From Sipunculus nudus (Eukaryota > Annelida > Sipuncula > Golfingiida > Sipunculidae), in NCBI GenBank assembly GCA_026874595.1, contig CM049322.1:53347386-53411385 (forward strand): 64,000 nt of DNA. The letters are read 5' to 3'. Made by a program: the position numbers and the translations under genes. Below the pieces are notes generated by a model, which was not told where the DNA came from, did no database searches, and worked only from the letters and a program-made list of their open reading frames with translations. This document shows, piece after piece, positions 22,721-35,333 of the stretch (the first letter of the stretch is position 1; every line of letters begins with the position of its first letter).

Positions 22721-25392
22721 TGTTCGTCTGATTTTGTTTCAAATGAACTAGTATTCGGCAAATTTCAGGTGAAGTTAGGTATTATCAAGAAGAATTTCGC
22801 CATTTAACATAGGGTCAGTTTTGTACTTTAAAAAGTGGAACTACCAATATGGAAGTTCCAGTCCTTGCTGACAGGTGTCGCTTGTGTGCCGAGCAAGGTC
22901 CACTGGATACTGCTTGGGTGGAGGCTTCAGGGTGAAGCGTTCATAGTTATCGTGCCCCACTATCGATTCAATACCAGGAATGTATAACGGAATGAGCAAG
23001 GACTACCGGGAAACACTCGATTTTACTGATTTAAAATTATTTTATAGTGTGTAACCTGATTATTGTGTTCATCCCCGTTATTATGTGTGTGTGTGTGTGT
23101 GTTAAATGAATTTCATGAAATCTTTGAGGTTTTTTTCCCAGGGATGTGAAGAATCTATTAGATTTTGGTGTGGATCCGGAAAATGATGAGTAACCAGGAA
23201 TGTCATGAAGGAATATTCAAAAATGTAGAGTCACGCATGCATGAATATAAATGGGAATATGGACCGAATAAGTGATTGCGAACTCGAGGTTGGTAAGCAT
23301 GCCACAATAGGGACTGGAGGGTGGCATTAATTATAAGGCAAATTTCTCGTTTTAGTTTGTATTGTATATTTCAGTCAACAGAATATCAACAGAGCTATAA
23401 CGATTTTTGTTGTTGTTTTTTTTTTTACTGTAATCCGTCCGGCAAATTTTCCCACAGGCTGTTCACATGCAGTGGACGTCACTGAACGAGAACAGCATTA
23501 ATTTGGCGAATGTCTTTTGATGCTAATAATGATGAAATAATTCAAATAATGTGACGTAACAGGGTTGAAAAATTTCGACGAGCCAACAAACGGATAAACA
23601 TATGAGAATTCAATAAAAAGGTCAAGGTCACCCATACAAGTACAGCTTTGCTTAACCAAAACGTAATATTTACATGTACATTGAATTTAGACCTATAAGA
23701 TATCATTCTTGTAAAAAAAATCCCTATATTTATAATCAGTCCAAAAGTTTCTTTAAATTAATATTAGATTCCCTATAGTAAACATTCTATTAAAAATCTG
23801 GTACAGTAACATTTCTGATGGTATACATACTTTTGAAATATTCATTCATTTTCATATGATTTTGTATTTTTTAAGTACCATGTAACCGTCAACCAAGTTT
23901 CAATGGACTAATATTAAAACTCAAAACAATATTTAAAAATCTTTCCTTTTGTTTTCTCTACGAAGTGTCTTTACATTGTTGTCTTTCTAGTTACCCTAAA
24001 AATAAAATTTTAATCCTTAATACCTTATCAGGGATTAGATGGATTTTCACGAACCTCTCCATCACTTTTTTACCAATAGATTATCTTGTCAACGCACATT
24101 TGTGGAGGTCAGAGGTCATTAGGCTACTTTATGGTCTCGCAATTATTTTCCAGGAATATGATGAATTTTGAAGAAATTAAGGAGAAATGTTTACCAATAC
24201 AGTATATCACCCAAGTTAGATTCCCGGCAAAATCCATATATTTATTTAATAAGGTCACAACGCCTTTGATGGATTTTGATAAAACTCATAAATAAAAAAC
24301 CAACAAGACTTTACCAATTTATTAAATTCTCAGCATAATTCATGCATTTTTATTTAGGCCAGATGCACTATTAACTCATGAATTAGAAATTATACACCGT
24401 GGATTTACTTAACATCTTAACTGCTCAGGATTAAACACCGGAGAACTGAAACTTATTCAATCACGAATAAATGGATAAGAAATTAATAAATTGAGACATG
24501 CTATTATCTAAAATTGGAGGGGTGGTTGTCCATCAAATTCTGTACCGTGGATGTTCATCCGACTAATCAACTCGGTAGCCCTGCATATTCGCTCCCAAAA
24601 TATTTCAGTCATTCAATCATATCAGTTATATAAAAGACTGGATATTTCACCATGGAGATCGTCACAGCTGACTTTGTTATAGGACGATTCTGCCGAATGA
24701 AAGCACGAGTAGATGTCCGTCTTAAATCTTAAAACCATGCATGGTGATATTAGATTTAGAGAGCAGATTGGTCTTGATCCTTGTGTACTAAATCGTTGAT
24801 GTACTCCATTAATCAATCACACCAGATAATAGTATCGGCAAAACATAAAACAGGCATCCGAAAATGATTCTGTCCGAAACAGACGTGGAGCCTGGCTACC
24901 AAACCCCCTCTGATTACCCACAGAAGATTGGTTCCGGACTTCCTGAGTCCCACGGTCGAGCGTTACCTGTTCACACAACTAAATCACATATTTACGTTAT
25001 GTAAATTTAATTCATGTAAAATAAACTGTTCTGAGTTCTGAGTTCCTCTTCTTAATATTTGTTTTCAACATGGTCCGCCGTATTCACATATACAATTCTT
25101 TATAGGACCAGGGGCGTATCCATAGGGGGGGGGGGGGGGGCAAAGGGGCGCGCGCCCCCTAAAATTCTGCTAACACTTGTACCAGTCAACTACTGGCAAG
25201 TGTTATGTTTGTAAACTCAAATTTATTTTATGTTATTTTAATTGAGTATGCACACACATAGAAATAAAATATGGCGTTTTAAGTAAAAAAAATATTTTCG
25301 TGTTTCTCTATGCGTGGTTATGGTAATGTTATTCCCATATGGAAAAGAAAGAAGAAAATCAAGAAAGATCTTGTCTGTAATGTAAATATAGA

Positions 25393-25438
<46 letters not shown>

Positions 25439-25852
25439 ATAATGTATATTTATTATCAGTTCTAAAGGTTCCTATGGACCTACAGAGAAACAAGTTTTGT
25501 TGTATTTGTTGAAATTTTGAGAAGAAAAAACAAAAGCTTAGCAAGATATTGTTCGTAATGTAAATGTAAAGAGTGTCAGACTTTGAAAATTTCTAAAATA
25601 AATCTAAACAGTAGAGGGATTATATACTTACACATTTCTCTCATGTTTTTTTTTTTTTTTTTTTTACTATCTCTCTTTCCTATTTTGTTTGTGTGCAGAA
25701 GTGAAGTCTCCAAACCCTGTGATTATTCTGTAACATGATGGTGGGTGACCAAAAAACTGTTAGACAATCCATGCAAGCTATTTGTACTTTCACTAGACGC
25801 TTGCTATGCCTCATTTTTAAAATTTACCCTGGAATACACCAAGAGACTATAT

Positions 25853-26365
25853 GAAAGCTTCCGGTTTCTTGATTCTGGGGTAATTAAAATCACCTCTAAA
25901 TACCCAGCTACTGTCACTGGAGCTAGATGGCCAGGCTCTATGTCAGGAAGCTGCATGTACAATAATAATATAAACCTGAAATTTATATGCAAATAACAAT
26001 CAATGAGTATTTTTCACTTCTAATATTTCTTGTGTTTATGTACCTTAATTAACTCAGGTCAGACTATCTTTATTTCTTTTTAACTCCAACTGGCTATAGT
26101 TCGAACTTAATTTCTGCAAAAATAATTTATCTACGAAAACCTACATTATGGAATTCATTATCTGAAGTTCTACATGAAAAATAGATGAAGTATCCTTTGA
26201 CAAAATTACATATAATAATCATAATAAATATGCACAAACTAACAATATTTGATGTGTTTAGTAGGAGACAATTTAACAGCCACGCAGTGTGTTCAAACAA
26301 GTTTTAATATGCTGGCTTCCTAATAATAGGGCTATGTGGAATATCAATATAATTTAAAAAAAAGA

Positions 26366-26404
<39 letters not shown>

Positions 26405-28263
26405 CGCAAAACAGCCCCCTTTCCAGACTTTAGGGCTGCGCCCCCTCTATTTTCAAATCCTGGATACGCCACTGGTGATAATGGCACCAGATGAGATATT
26501 TCGGAAAATTGGGGGCTCGGAAAAAAGTCAAAACGCACTTTATCATTTAGTCCGTCCGCTCTAGATTATTATTATTTTTATTTGGTTTTAGTTTTAAAAT
26601 CATGAAACTATCTGCTTTTTCCAGAAAAGGCCTCAGATCTGCCATTATGTCCGTTTTGGAAGGAATGGACACCAAGCAATTATTCAAAGGAGGTTATTTA
26701 AACTTCTTTAAATCTACCACAATCACGTCTGGCCTAACGCAGTGGTTTTCATCGTCTTGGCACTAGGGACTGGTGCTGTATCATCTGCGAAGACCTCTGT
26801 ATGAGAGGCATAAAATGTTTCTCTCCTCCAACGGACTCGCAAGATGGCCTACCTGAGAGGGACACACGCGTGAACGAAACTATCTGCATCTTCCAGAAAA
26901 AGGCCACAGAGCTGCCATTATATCCGTTGTGAAAGGAATAGACACCAAGCAATGCTTCAGAGGAGGTTTTTCAAACTTCGTTAAGTCTACCACAATCAAA
27001 TATGGCATAACTCAGTCCTTTTCATCCTCTTGCCACTTACGACTGGTTTTGTATCATCTGCGAAGACCTTAATATTTCTCTCCTCCAGTGAGCTCGCAAG
27101 ATGGCCTTTCTGGGGGAGACACAAGCGTGAACCCCTCCCCTTCTGCTGACGGACGCTGCTAACACCTTCATTGCACCGGATGGTTCGCCTCCTTTCTGAC
27201 ACCTGACACTGAACACCAGAGAGTATCGGAGTTATCTCGGCCCCTGTTACTTTCTGTTTTGCCTAAAAGTCCATGGACCCAGAGCTTTTTTTCCCCACAT
27301 ATTGGTATCACCCAAGGTGGCAAAACTTAAGTATTTTTTTTACGCCTAGGTCTATAGATGATATTTTAGTGTGATCACTGATTCAGAGTGGTAGCTTAGT
27401 CATAGTTATCCGCTGTTGAATGTAGTGACCCTGCATGAAAATTTAAATTTTAGGCTGCATCGACTATTCCATAGATTTAAGTTAATAACTTCATGCATAC
27501 GAAAGATATAACAAATTTGGTCTCAATAGAAACAAAGAACCATGGCTTTCTGCCGGTGTGTTAAATGTGGCAGTGTTATGCATTTATCCTCAGATGAAAA
27601 TACTAATATTTACCCCTACCCCTTAAACTGTCGAACATTTGGTATTTTTATTCATTTAACTTAAGATTGCAGGAACTTATGAGGGTGTCGCCATTGCCTT
27701 TAATCTTTGATTGAAACTTAGTTACCAGCTTGATTTTTCCTTGTCTCATTTCAATTTTTTGGGACATTCAGGCTAACATTTTAGGTCATCCTGAAATAAG
27801 GACGCATGGGACACTGAAGTTTAAATCTAAAAAAGTATGAAACTGAGATAAAGTTTGAAAGAAAGAGGTAATATAGGCCGTGGTTGGTTGACAGGATTTG
27901 TTTAAGGAATTTTTGCAAATAATATTTGGAATCCGTCCATGTATATCCTAATGTTGAAACTGAAGCATGTGAGTAAGTTGTGAACATGAGATCTATATAA
28001 GTACCATGATCATTGGTTTGCTTTTTGATAAATTGTTGACAGTTCAGCAGTTTACACCTTTGTTCAATTAGATCAATAATTTAAAATATATAAATATTTT
28101 TTTTTATTTTATTAAATGTATACAGTTGCAATATAACTGATGAATCGGAAGTTATCAGCCTTCATATTTGGATAATAAAGACGTTAAACATGTAATACTT
28201 AATTTTGCTTGTGAATATAACTAATCAAGCAACAGCTTTCCGTACGTCTACACACGTTAAAAT
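25853..28263. other. Bridge between duplication and palindrome
   Basis: No recognised gene. Contents are a (TA)n tract at 26372-26402, a minus-strand TIR-like end GGCGTATCCAGGATTT at about 26458-26473, and the 272-bp tandem repeat at 26607-27143. Frames of 60-83 codons over the tandem repeat do not resemble known proteins. Confidence 0.5.
26607..27143. repeat. Two-copy tandem repeat, about 272 bp
   Basis: Two diverged units start at 26607 and 26879, both opening ACTATCTGC. Each carries TTCCAGAAAA, GGACACCAAGCAAT (or a variant), GTATCATCTGCGAAGACCT and CTCGCAAGATGGCC in the same order. Minus-strand frames over both units differ by frameshifts, so coding is not supported. Confidence 0.8.
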
Positions 28264-29189
28264 ATTTACTCTTGCCAGAAAGAAAAGACATAAAATCCCC
28301 CACCTTATGATTTTGCATGTTCCCTTTGTTAAGCTCTGCTATAGTTACAAGTCCTTGAATTAACTGTCAAGCACTCGAGCCCAACATTTGCTTTGTGTCT
28401 GAGCTTTGGTGTTCACACTCGAACCAGAGGATGCCATACATAAAACACAAGGATTGTTTATATAATACAACATTTAATCAGTAACTCCTTTTGGTACAAT
28501 ACAAAACAATGCAAGCGGCTGTTAGTTTACAAACATCAAATTCATATGTTTTCAAGCAGTGATGTTACAGAATAAAATAGGGGCGAGGGCTAACGTTAGA
28601 GGGGAGCTCTAAGAGAAGGATGTAGGGGTTTCCCTTTACAACTGAGAAGAAACGGGACAGGGCTTTCAATTTTCATTTTCGGATCATATAGACCTAATAT
28701 CAATTAATATTGTGCCATTATATAATAATTTGAACAATTGGAATCTTGAGTGTTTGTCAGTATAGAGTTTGTACAGTTGACTGGTCCTTTAAATATGGTC
28801 ATTGAAGCTACAAGAGCAACTCGGTCAAAACAACGACAAATTTTACGCGTCCCATCGGACGCTTTGATCTAAGGAAGATTTCTATTCTCATAGGCGTTTT
28901 CCATCATGTTTGTAAAAGCCTGGATTAATGTTCAAACTTGTAACATTTCATTTACATAAATAAATGAATGATCGTTATAAGTAAATAATACATTTCCATG
29001 ACAACTACAAACAATGTATCAGTCTGGAAATATATAAAGGGGGGGGGGGGGGGGTGATCGTGTTTCAAGTTGGTTCGGCTACTGCTAAGCGGAGTTCTAA
29101 CCACTATATCAGTTTAAAAACGCTATGAACTCTGCTTACTTAATGTGATCTTAAATATATATGAGCCTGCAATGAATAATTGGTATGAT

Positions 29190-29600
29190 GCAAGGAAGAT
29201 TCAAAGAAACTCACAGATCTAGAACATGGCGGTTATCCTTATATGAAAGGCCATGTGTATAGTATTATGGGTAAACTTTGCCCTGAATTTTAAGTCATGT
29301 CTAAATTTTTCATGTTCGTGCAACAATGTTAATTCAAACTCAACAACAGTTAAGACTAGACCATATAAGATTTCAGGATAATTTTATTGAAAAGCGTTAT
29401 GTTCAGTGCACATGCTGCTATATTGAATGAATGTACTGGACATGCCATCCACCAGGGGCACTTGTTGATTTGTTTCATTTCAACAGGCAGGCATATTCTA
29501 CCTCCACATAGGAGAGTATCTGCATCAGCAATATCCCGTATAAACGATAAAAGAAATTGAAACTTAACTCCAAGATATTGCAAGTAATAGTAAATCAGTC
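29190..29600. repeat. ~400-bp dispersed repeat, copy 1
   Basis: Direct relative of 32115-32525. Shared strings include CAGATCTAGAACATG, CCATGTGTATAGTATTA, ATGCTGCTATATTGAATGAA and GCAATATCCCGTATAAAC. A third, inverted copy is in the right arm at about 62175-62560. An 86-codon minus-strand frame crosses it but is not conserved between copies. Confidence 0.8.
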
Positions 29601-30676
29601 GAGTTAAAGATAACACTTATTAACAGACATTTGACTAAAGTAATCTATGTATTTTAGTCAGATATAAGGTGGAGGGACACGGCCTTCCCATTGAGCCTGT
29701 AGAGCGCTCACTCAACCATGAAAAAAAAACAGTCCTCTGAGTCCTGTGCTCAACCCCTAGATCACAGGACATTCGGTTATTATCACAATGGTGTACGCCA
29801 AATCAGAAAGAGTATAATGTTAATATTAATTAATGATCAGTATCTAAGCTTCTACTAATTGATTGTGATTGCTTTGTTTTCTGTTGTTCAATACAGAAAT
29901 ATACTGTTAATATAACTTATCAGTATCTAAGAGTTTGCTAATTAATTTTTATAGTCTTATGAATAAAAAATACATCTATATGCAGTATTTCATGGATGAT
30001 TATGTCCTTATGGGACATCTTCCCTCTGTCCCCTCTGGGGAAAATCCCGCTTAACGGACACATCTTCTGTTCCCCTGGCTGTCTACTATAAATGATATTC
30101 ACTGTATCATATAACATTGAACGCCAAGTGCCAGATCAAACTGTTTGAGTGCAGTATTTTCAATAATATAATGCAACACTGAACGTAGGATGGTAAAGAC
30201 AAATATCTGAGTGCAATATTAACAAAAATATCGTATAACACTTAAGTTCTTATGTTCAACAATACATTTTACGTGTTTTTAAATATTTCTTTTTCAATTT
30301 CAATAACACATCTTTCATCATTATCTATCCAACCTGAATCACTACATCATTTAAAGCATTTTATAAATGTGTAAGTGCAACACTGACAGTAGTACAATGA
30401 TACACGGAACATTTAGTGCTGGATCAGGATATTTGAGTGCAGGATGATCAGCATCATCAAATAGCATTATCTGATTTTATTTTATTTGCTTAGTTCATTA
30501 ACAGAGGTTTTTTTTTAAATAAATATTTACCTTCAGGCACATCATGTCTGCCATATGACTATATATAACCTTTTTCTTTTTTTAAAAGTCTGTGCTTATA
30601 TAAATGTGTGTGTATATGTATTCTTCTTATGCGGTGTTATGCAAAGTGTTGGGAATTCCTTTCGTTTTTCTTTGAT

Positions 30677-30682
30677 TTTATT
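30677..30682 (-). promoter_or_regulatory. Poly(A) signal AATAAA containing the stop codon of the left PAN exon
   Basis: Minus-strand AATAAA. Because the original stop is lost, the frame now terminates at the TAA inside this hexamer (30680-30678). The orthologous right-arm signal is at 61098-61103. Confidence 0.6.
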
Positions 30683-31009
30683 GTGCATGTATGCGTTTTT
30701 CTGGTGAAAAAAGAACAGCATAAGATGGTAATGTGCTTTTAAGGCATTTGATTAATTCTAAGATCGAAGTGTCAGCACTTGCTTTAATGGTCATGTCCTT
30801 GAATCCACGTCGTGCCTTGAACAGTTGACAAAGCCTCTCTCCCGGGTGCTCGATGACGTTGATGGTCATACAGGCTGGAGTCTGAAGACAATAAATAACG
30901 CAGTCGGTCTTGGTCTTGTCTGACAGAATTATGGCAGGCTCCGCTCCAACGAACACACTTTCAGGAATTAGGTTGAAATGTCCTCTTCTTGCCATTTTAC
31001 AGGTGTTTT
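30678..31009 (-). CDS. PAN/Apple-domain terminal exon of a secreted protein (left-arm copy)
   Basis: The minus-strand acceptor TTCACCACAG precedes 31009. The exon opens in phase 1 with (E)NTCK and codes one six-cysteine module in the order TCK, DCVIYC, PAC, LCQLF, KCL. The C-x3-C-x5-C core is typical of PAN/Apple domains, extracellular adhesion or ligand-binding folds. It lies in frame with either signal-peptide exon (48155-48194, 44671-44710) and with the ILEI exon (40237-40743), all phase 1, so products would be signal-PAN or signal-ILEI-PAN. Compared with the right-arm exon it has three extra residues after VIE (HPGE for Q). The stop is lost by one T-to-A change, extending the protein 19 residues beyond the last cysteine to a stop inside the poly(A) signal. 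The satellite array lies just upstream in its intron. A PAN assignment is confident; biological role unknown. Confidence 0.75.
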
Positions 31010-31394
31010 CTGTGGTGAATAATTCAAATTGAGATATAGCTAATTATCACACTCATTATCTGTATCATGACTTTTCACTGGGGTACATATAACATACACG
31101 GGGACTACAGTGTTAACATATTTATGACTTCTATTAATTGGCATTATTATAAATCTTACAGTTGATTTGACTAGTGATTATTTAAACAGACTGACAGATG
31201 GTTTTGATATGTCGCAGCGTAACTGAGAGATCATGGGTCACAGTGACCTACATTTTGGCGTTTATAAAGAACACATCATGACCTGTCAGCATGTGAACGT
31301 ACAAGGATTTACCAGCCTCAAGTTCAAGATAAATCTATATATGATCAATGAACGTACACGGTCTCAAGACCCTAGAATAAACCTCTACCTTTAA

Positions 31395-32114
31395 ACTGTT
31401 ATGAATGCTGTAATTTGAAGGTCTCAGATATATTGGAAAAACCGTGTGACCGTATAAAAACATAAGGGTGGAATCACCAGGCTTCCTACACCAGTGAAAT
31501 GATTTATACTCAGTAAACACACCAGATTTCAAGGCAATAGATGAAACCCAATCTGAGAGACTTACATCATTGTTGTAATTGAATAGTCTAAAAAATGAGA
31601 AAATTAAAAAAAAATACATGTTATTGAGATACTCGAGCTTTTGTATCATTAAAAGACAATATTCTTGGGTACGCAAACAGCTCTACAAAAGTCGGAGAAT
31701 ATACGTCCCAGTGACCTAATTTCAAGTGTCCTACATCAAAAGGCGGATAAATAGATGTGCGGACACAGAGTGGTCGCTACAGCTGAGGTGACATTCAGTC
31801 AGCAAGACTTAAAACTTAGACAAAAGTGTTACAGTCTCTGCAATTCAATCTGTATGGTATTTATAATTTATAGACTAACGGTCATCAGTTGCCTCAAATA
31901 TCATACTAATGAAGCACCTTTGTTGACACTATGATGGAGGGATTACGACTAACCACAATATGCAATTAAAATAATACTCAAATAATTTAAGCAGAAAACT
32001 TTATATCAAGCCATTTCTGATTTATCAGACATTTTTATTTCAACTCTACATATTCTTGTTTTGCAATTAAATACAGGATATCACCAATACAGTTTCTCGT
32101 TTAAAAGGAAGATT
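31395..32114. other. Unpaired AT-rich stretch, nothing recognised
   Basis: Left end of the arm-specific block, intronic in the proposed minus-strand gene. A 113-codon minus frame at 31335-31676 crosses the block junction and has no domain signature. Confidence 0.4.
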
Positions 32115-32525
32115 AAAAAAAAAAAACTTGCAGATCTAGAACATGACGTTTATCCGTATATGAAAGACCATGTGTATAGTATTAATGGTAAGCTTTGTCC
32201 TGAATTATTATGCGAGTCTATTGATACAAGATAAAGTTATAATGCAATGCGTCATGTCTTATCTTTTTCATGTTCATGCAACAATGTAAATACAAACTCA
32301 ACAACAGTAAAGACTAGATCATATTAGATATCAGGATAATTTTAATGAAAAGCGTTATGCTTAGTGCACATGCTGCTATATTGAATGAATGTACTGGACA
32401 TTCCGTCCACCAGGGGGCGCCAGTTATTTTGTTTCATTTCAACAGGCAGGCATATTCTACATCCTCATAGTAGAGTATCTGCATCAGCAATATCCCGTAT
32501 AAACAGATAAAAGATACATTAAGAA
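32115..32525. repeat. ~400-bp dispersed repeat, copy 2
   Basis: Relative of 29190-29600, about 85-90% similar by eye, placed immediately before the satellite array. It carries the perfect CTCF-type core at 32407-32420 that the other copies lack. Confidence 0.8.
32407..32423 (+). promoter_or_regulatory. CTCF-like motif CCACCAGGGGGCGCCAG
   Basis: Matches the core of the bilaterian CTCF consensus (CCASYAGRKGGCRS) at every position. It lies about 150 bp from the left edge of the satellite array. The sister repeat copy has a one-base-shorter G run (29449-29461). Function inferred from motif only. Confidence 0.4.
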
Positions 32526-33199
32526 TATAGTCTTGACCAATGGACTTCTGTACCTCTTGGCAAGGATTATTAAGCCGTTAAACTATATTACACTAAACGA
32601 CGCAGATGTCATAAGGCCCAGTATTCTCGCACTCCTAGGAGCTACCCATTCTGATTGACAACCATTATTAAGCCGTAATTTTAATTACACTAAAGGACAT
32701 AGGTGTCATAAGGCCAAGTATTCTTGCACTCTTTGGAGCTACTCATTCTGATTGGCAACCATTATTAAGCCGTTAACTTTATTACACTAAACGACGCAGG
32801 TGTCATAAGGCCCTGTATTCCCGCACTCCTTGGAGCTACCCATTCTGACTGGCAACCATTATTAAGCTGTTAACTTAATTACACTAAACGACGCAGGTGT
32901 CAGAAGACCCAGTATTCTTGCACTCCTTGGAGCTACCCATTCTGATTGGCAACCATTATTAAGCTGTTAACTTATTTACACTAAACGACGCAGGTGTCAT
33001 AAGGCCCAGCATTCTCGCACTCCTTGGAGCTACCCATTCTGATTGGCAACCATTATTAAGCTGTTAACTTTATTACACTAAACGACGCAGGTGTCAGAAG
33101 ACCCAGTATTCTTGCACTCCTTGGAGCTACCCATTCTGATTGACAACCATTATTAGGCTGTTAACTTTATTACACTAAACGACGCAGGTGTCATAAGGC

Positions 33200-35333
33200 C
33201 CAGTATTCTTGCACTCCTTGGAGCTACCCATTCTGACTGGCAACCATTATTAAGCTGTTAACTTTATTACACTAAACGACTCAGGTGTCATAAGGCCCGG
33301 TATTTTTGCACTCCTTGGAGTTACCCATTCTGATTGACAACCATTATTAAGCTGTTAACTTTATTACACTAAACGACGCAGGTGTCATAAGGCCCAGTAT
33401 TCTCGCACTCCTTGGAGCGACCCATTCTGATTGACAACCATTATTAAGCTGTTAAATTTATTACACTAAACGACGCAGGTGTCATAAGGCCCAGTATTCT
33501 TGCACTCCTTGGAGCTACCCATTCTGATTGACAACCATTATTAAGCTGTTAACTTTATTACACTAAACGACGCAGGTGTCATAAGGCCCAGTATTCTTGC
33601 ACTCCTTGGAGCTACCCATTCTGATTGACAACCATTATTAGGCTGTTAACTTTATTACACTAAACGAAGTAGGCTTCAGAAGACCCAGTATACTTGCACT
33701 CCTTGGAGCTACCCATTCTGATTGGCAAGCATTATTAAGCCATTAACTTTATTACACTAAACGACGCAAATGTCATAAGGCCCAGTATTCTCGCACTCCT
33801 TGGAGCTACCCATTCTGATTGACAACCACTATTAAGCTGTTAACTTTATTACACTAAACGACGCAGATGTCATAAGGCCCAGTATTCTCGCACTCCTTGG
33901 AGCTACCCATTCTGATTGACAACTATTATTAAGCTGTTAACTTTATTACACTAAACGACGCAGGTGTCATAAGGCCCAGTATTCCCGCACTCCTTGGAGC
34001 TACCCATTCTGACTGGCAACCATTATTAAGCTGTTAACTTTATTACACTAAACGACGCAGGTGTCATAAGGCCCAGTATTCTTGCACTCCGTGGAGCTAC
34101 CCATTCTGATTGACAACCATTATTAAGCTGTTAACTTTATTACACTAAACGACGTAGGCTTCAGAAGACCCAGTATTCTTGCACACCTTGGAGCTACCCA
34201 TTCTGATTGGCAAGCATTATTAAGCCATTAACTTTATTACACTAAACGACGCAGATGTCATAAGGCCCAGTATTCTTGCACTCCGTGGAGCTACCCATTC
34301 TGATTGACAACCATTATTAAGCTGTTAACTTTATTACACTAAACGACGTAGGCTTCAGAAGAACCAGTATTCTCGCACTCCTTGGAGCTACCCATTCTGA
34401 TTGACAACCATTATTAAGCCGTAATTTTTATTACACTAAACGACGCAGGTGTAAGAAGGCCCAGTATTCTGGCACTCCGTAGTGCTACCCATTCTGACTG
34501 GCAACCATTATTAAGCTGTTAACTTAATTACACTAATCGATGCAGGTGTCATAAGGCCCAGTATTCTCGCACTCCGTGGAGCTACCCATTCTGATTGACA
34601 ACCATTATTAAGCTGTTAACTTTATGACACTAAACGACGCAGGTGTCATAAGGCCCAGTATTCTTGCACTCCTTGGAGCTACCCATTCTGATTGACAACC
34701 ATTATTAAGCTGTTAACTTTATTACACTAAACGACGTAGGCTTCAGAAGACCCAGTATTCTTGCACTCCTTGCAGCTACCCATTCTGATTGGCAAGCATT
34801 ATTAAGCCATTAACTTTATTACACTAAACGACGCAAATGTCATAAGGCCCAGTATTCTCGCACTCCTTGGAGCTACCCATTCTGATTGACAACCATTATT
34901 AAGCTGTTAACTTTATTACACTAAACGACGCAGATGTCATAAGGCCCAGTATTCTCGCACTCCGTGGAGCTACCCATTCTGACTGGCAACCATTATTAAG
35001 CTGTTAATTTTATTACACTAAACGACGCAGGTGTCATAAGGCCCAGTATTCTTGCACTCCGTGGAGCTACCCATTCTGATTGACAACCATTATTAAGCTG
35101 TTAACTTTATTACACTAAACGACGCAGATGTCATAAGGCCCAGTATTCTTGCACTCCGTGGAGCTACCCATTCTGATTGACAACCATTATTAAGCTGTTA
35201 ACTTTATTACACTAAACGACGTAGGCTTCAGAAGACCCAGTATTCTCGCACTCCTTGGAGCTACCCATTCTGATTGACAACCATTATTAAGCCGTAATTT
35301 TTATTACACTAAACGACGCAGGTGTAAGAAGGC
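33200..35333. repeat. Higher-order repeat unit A (22 monomers, 2134 bp)
   Basis: Rare variants recur exactly 2134 bp apart (22 x 97). Examples are TCAGGTGTCA at 33281 and 35415, and GGCACTCCGTAGTGC at 34471 and 36605. Only about five differences between units A and B were found by eye, far fewer than between neighbouring monomers. Confidence 0.9.

Larger units (their letters stand above)
14205..25852 (+). repeat. Segmental tandem duplication, copy 2
   Basis: Direct copy of 1-9338, starting at offset 14204. The offset grows by about 2.3 kb after the insertion at 20453-22720. The match ends at about 25852, beyond which sequence is unrelated to that after 9338. It contains copy 2 of the foldback-like element, the TIR element, the SINE relic and the DR1 minisatellite. 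Confidence 0.93.

Noticed and set aside
31335..31676. 113-codon minus-strand frame
   Set aside because: It crosses the arm-specific junction at 31393/31394, is not conserved in the right arm and has no domain features.
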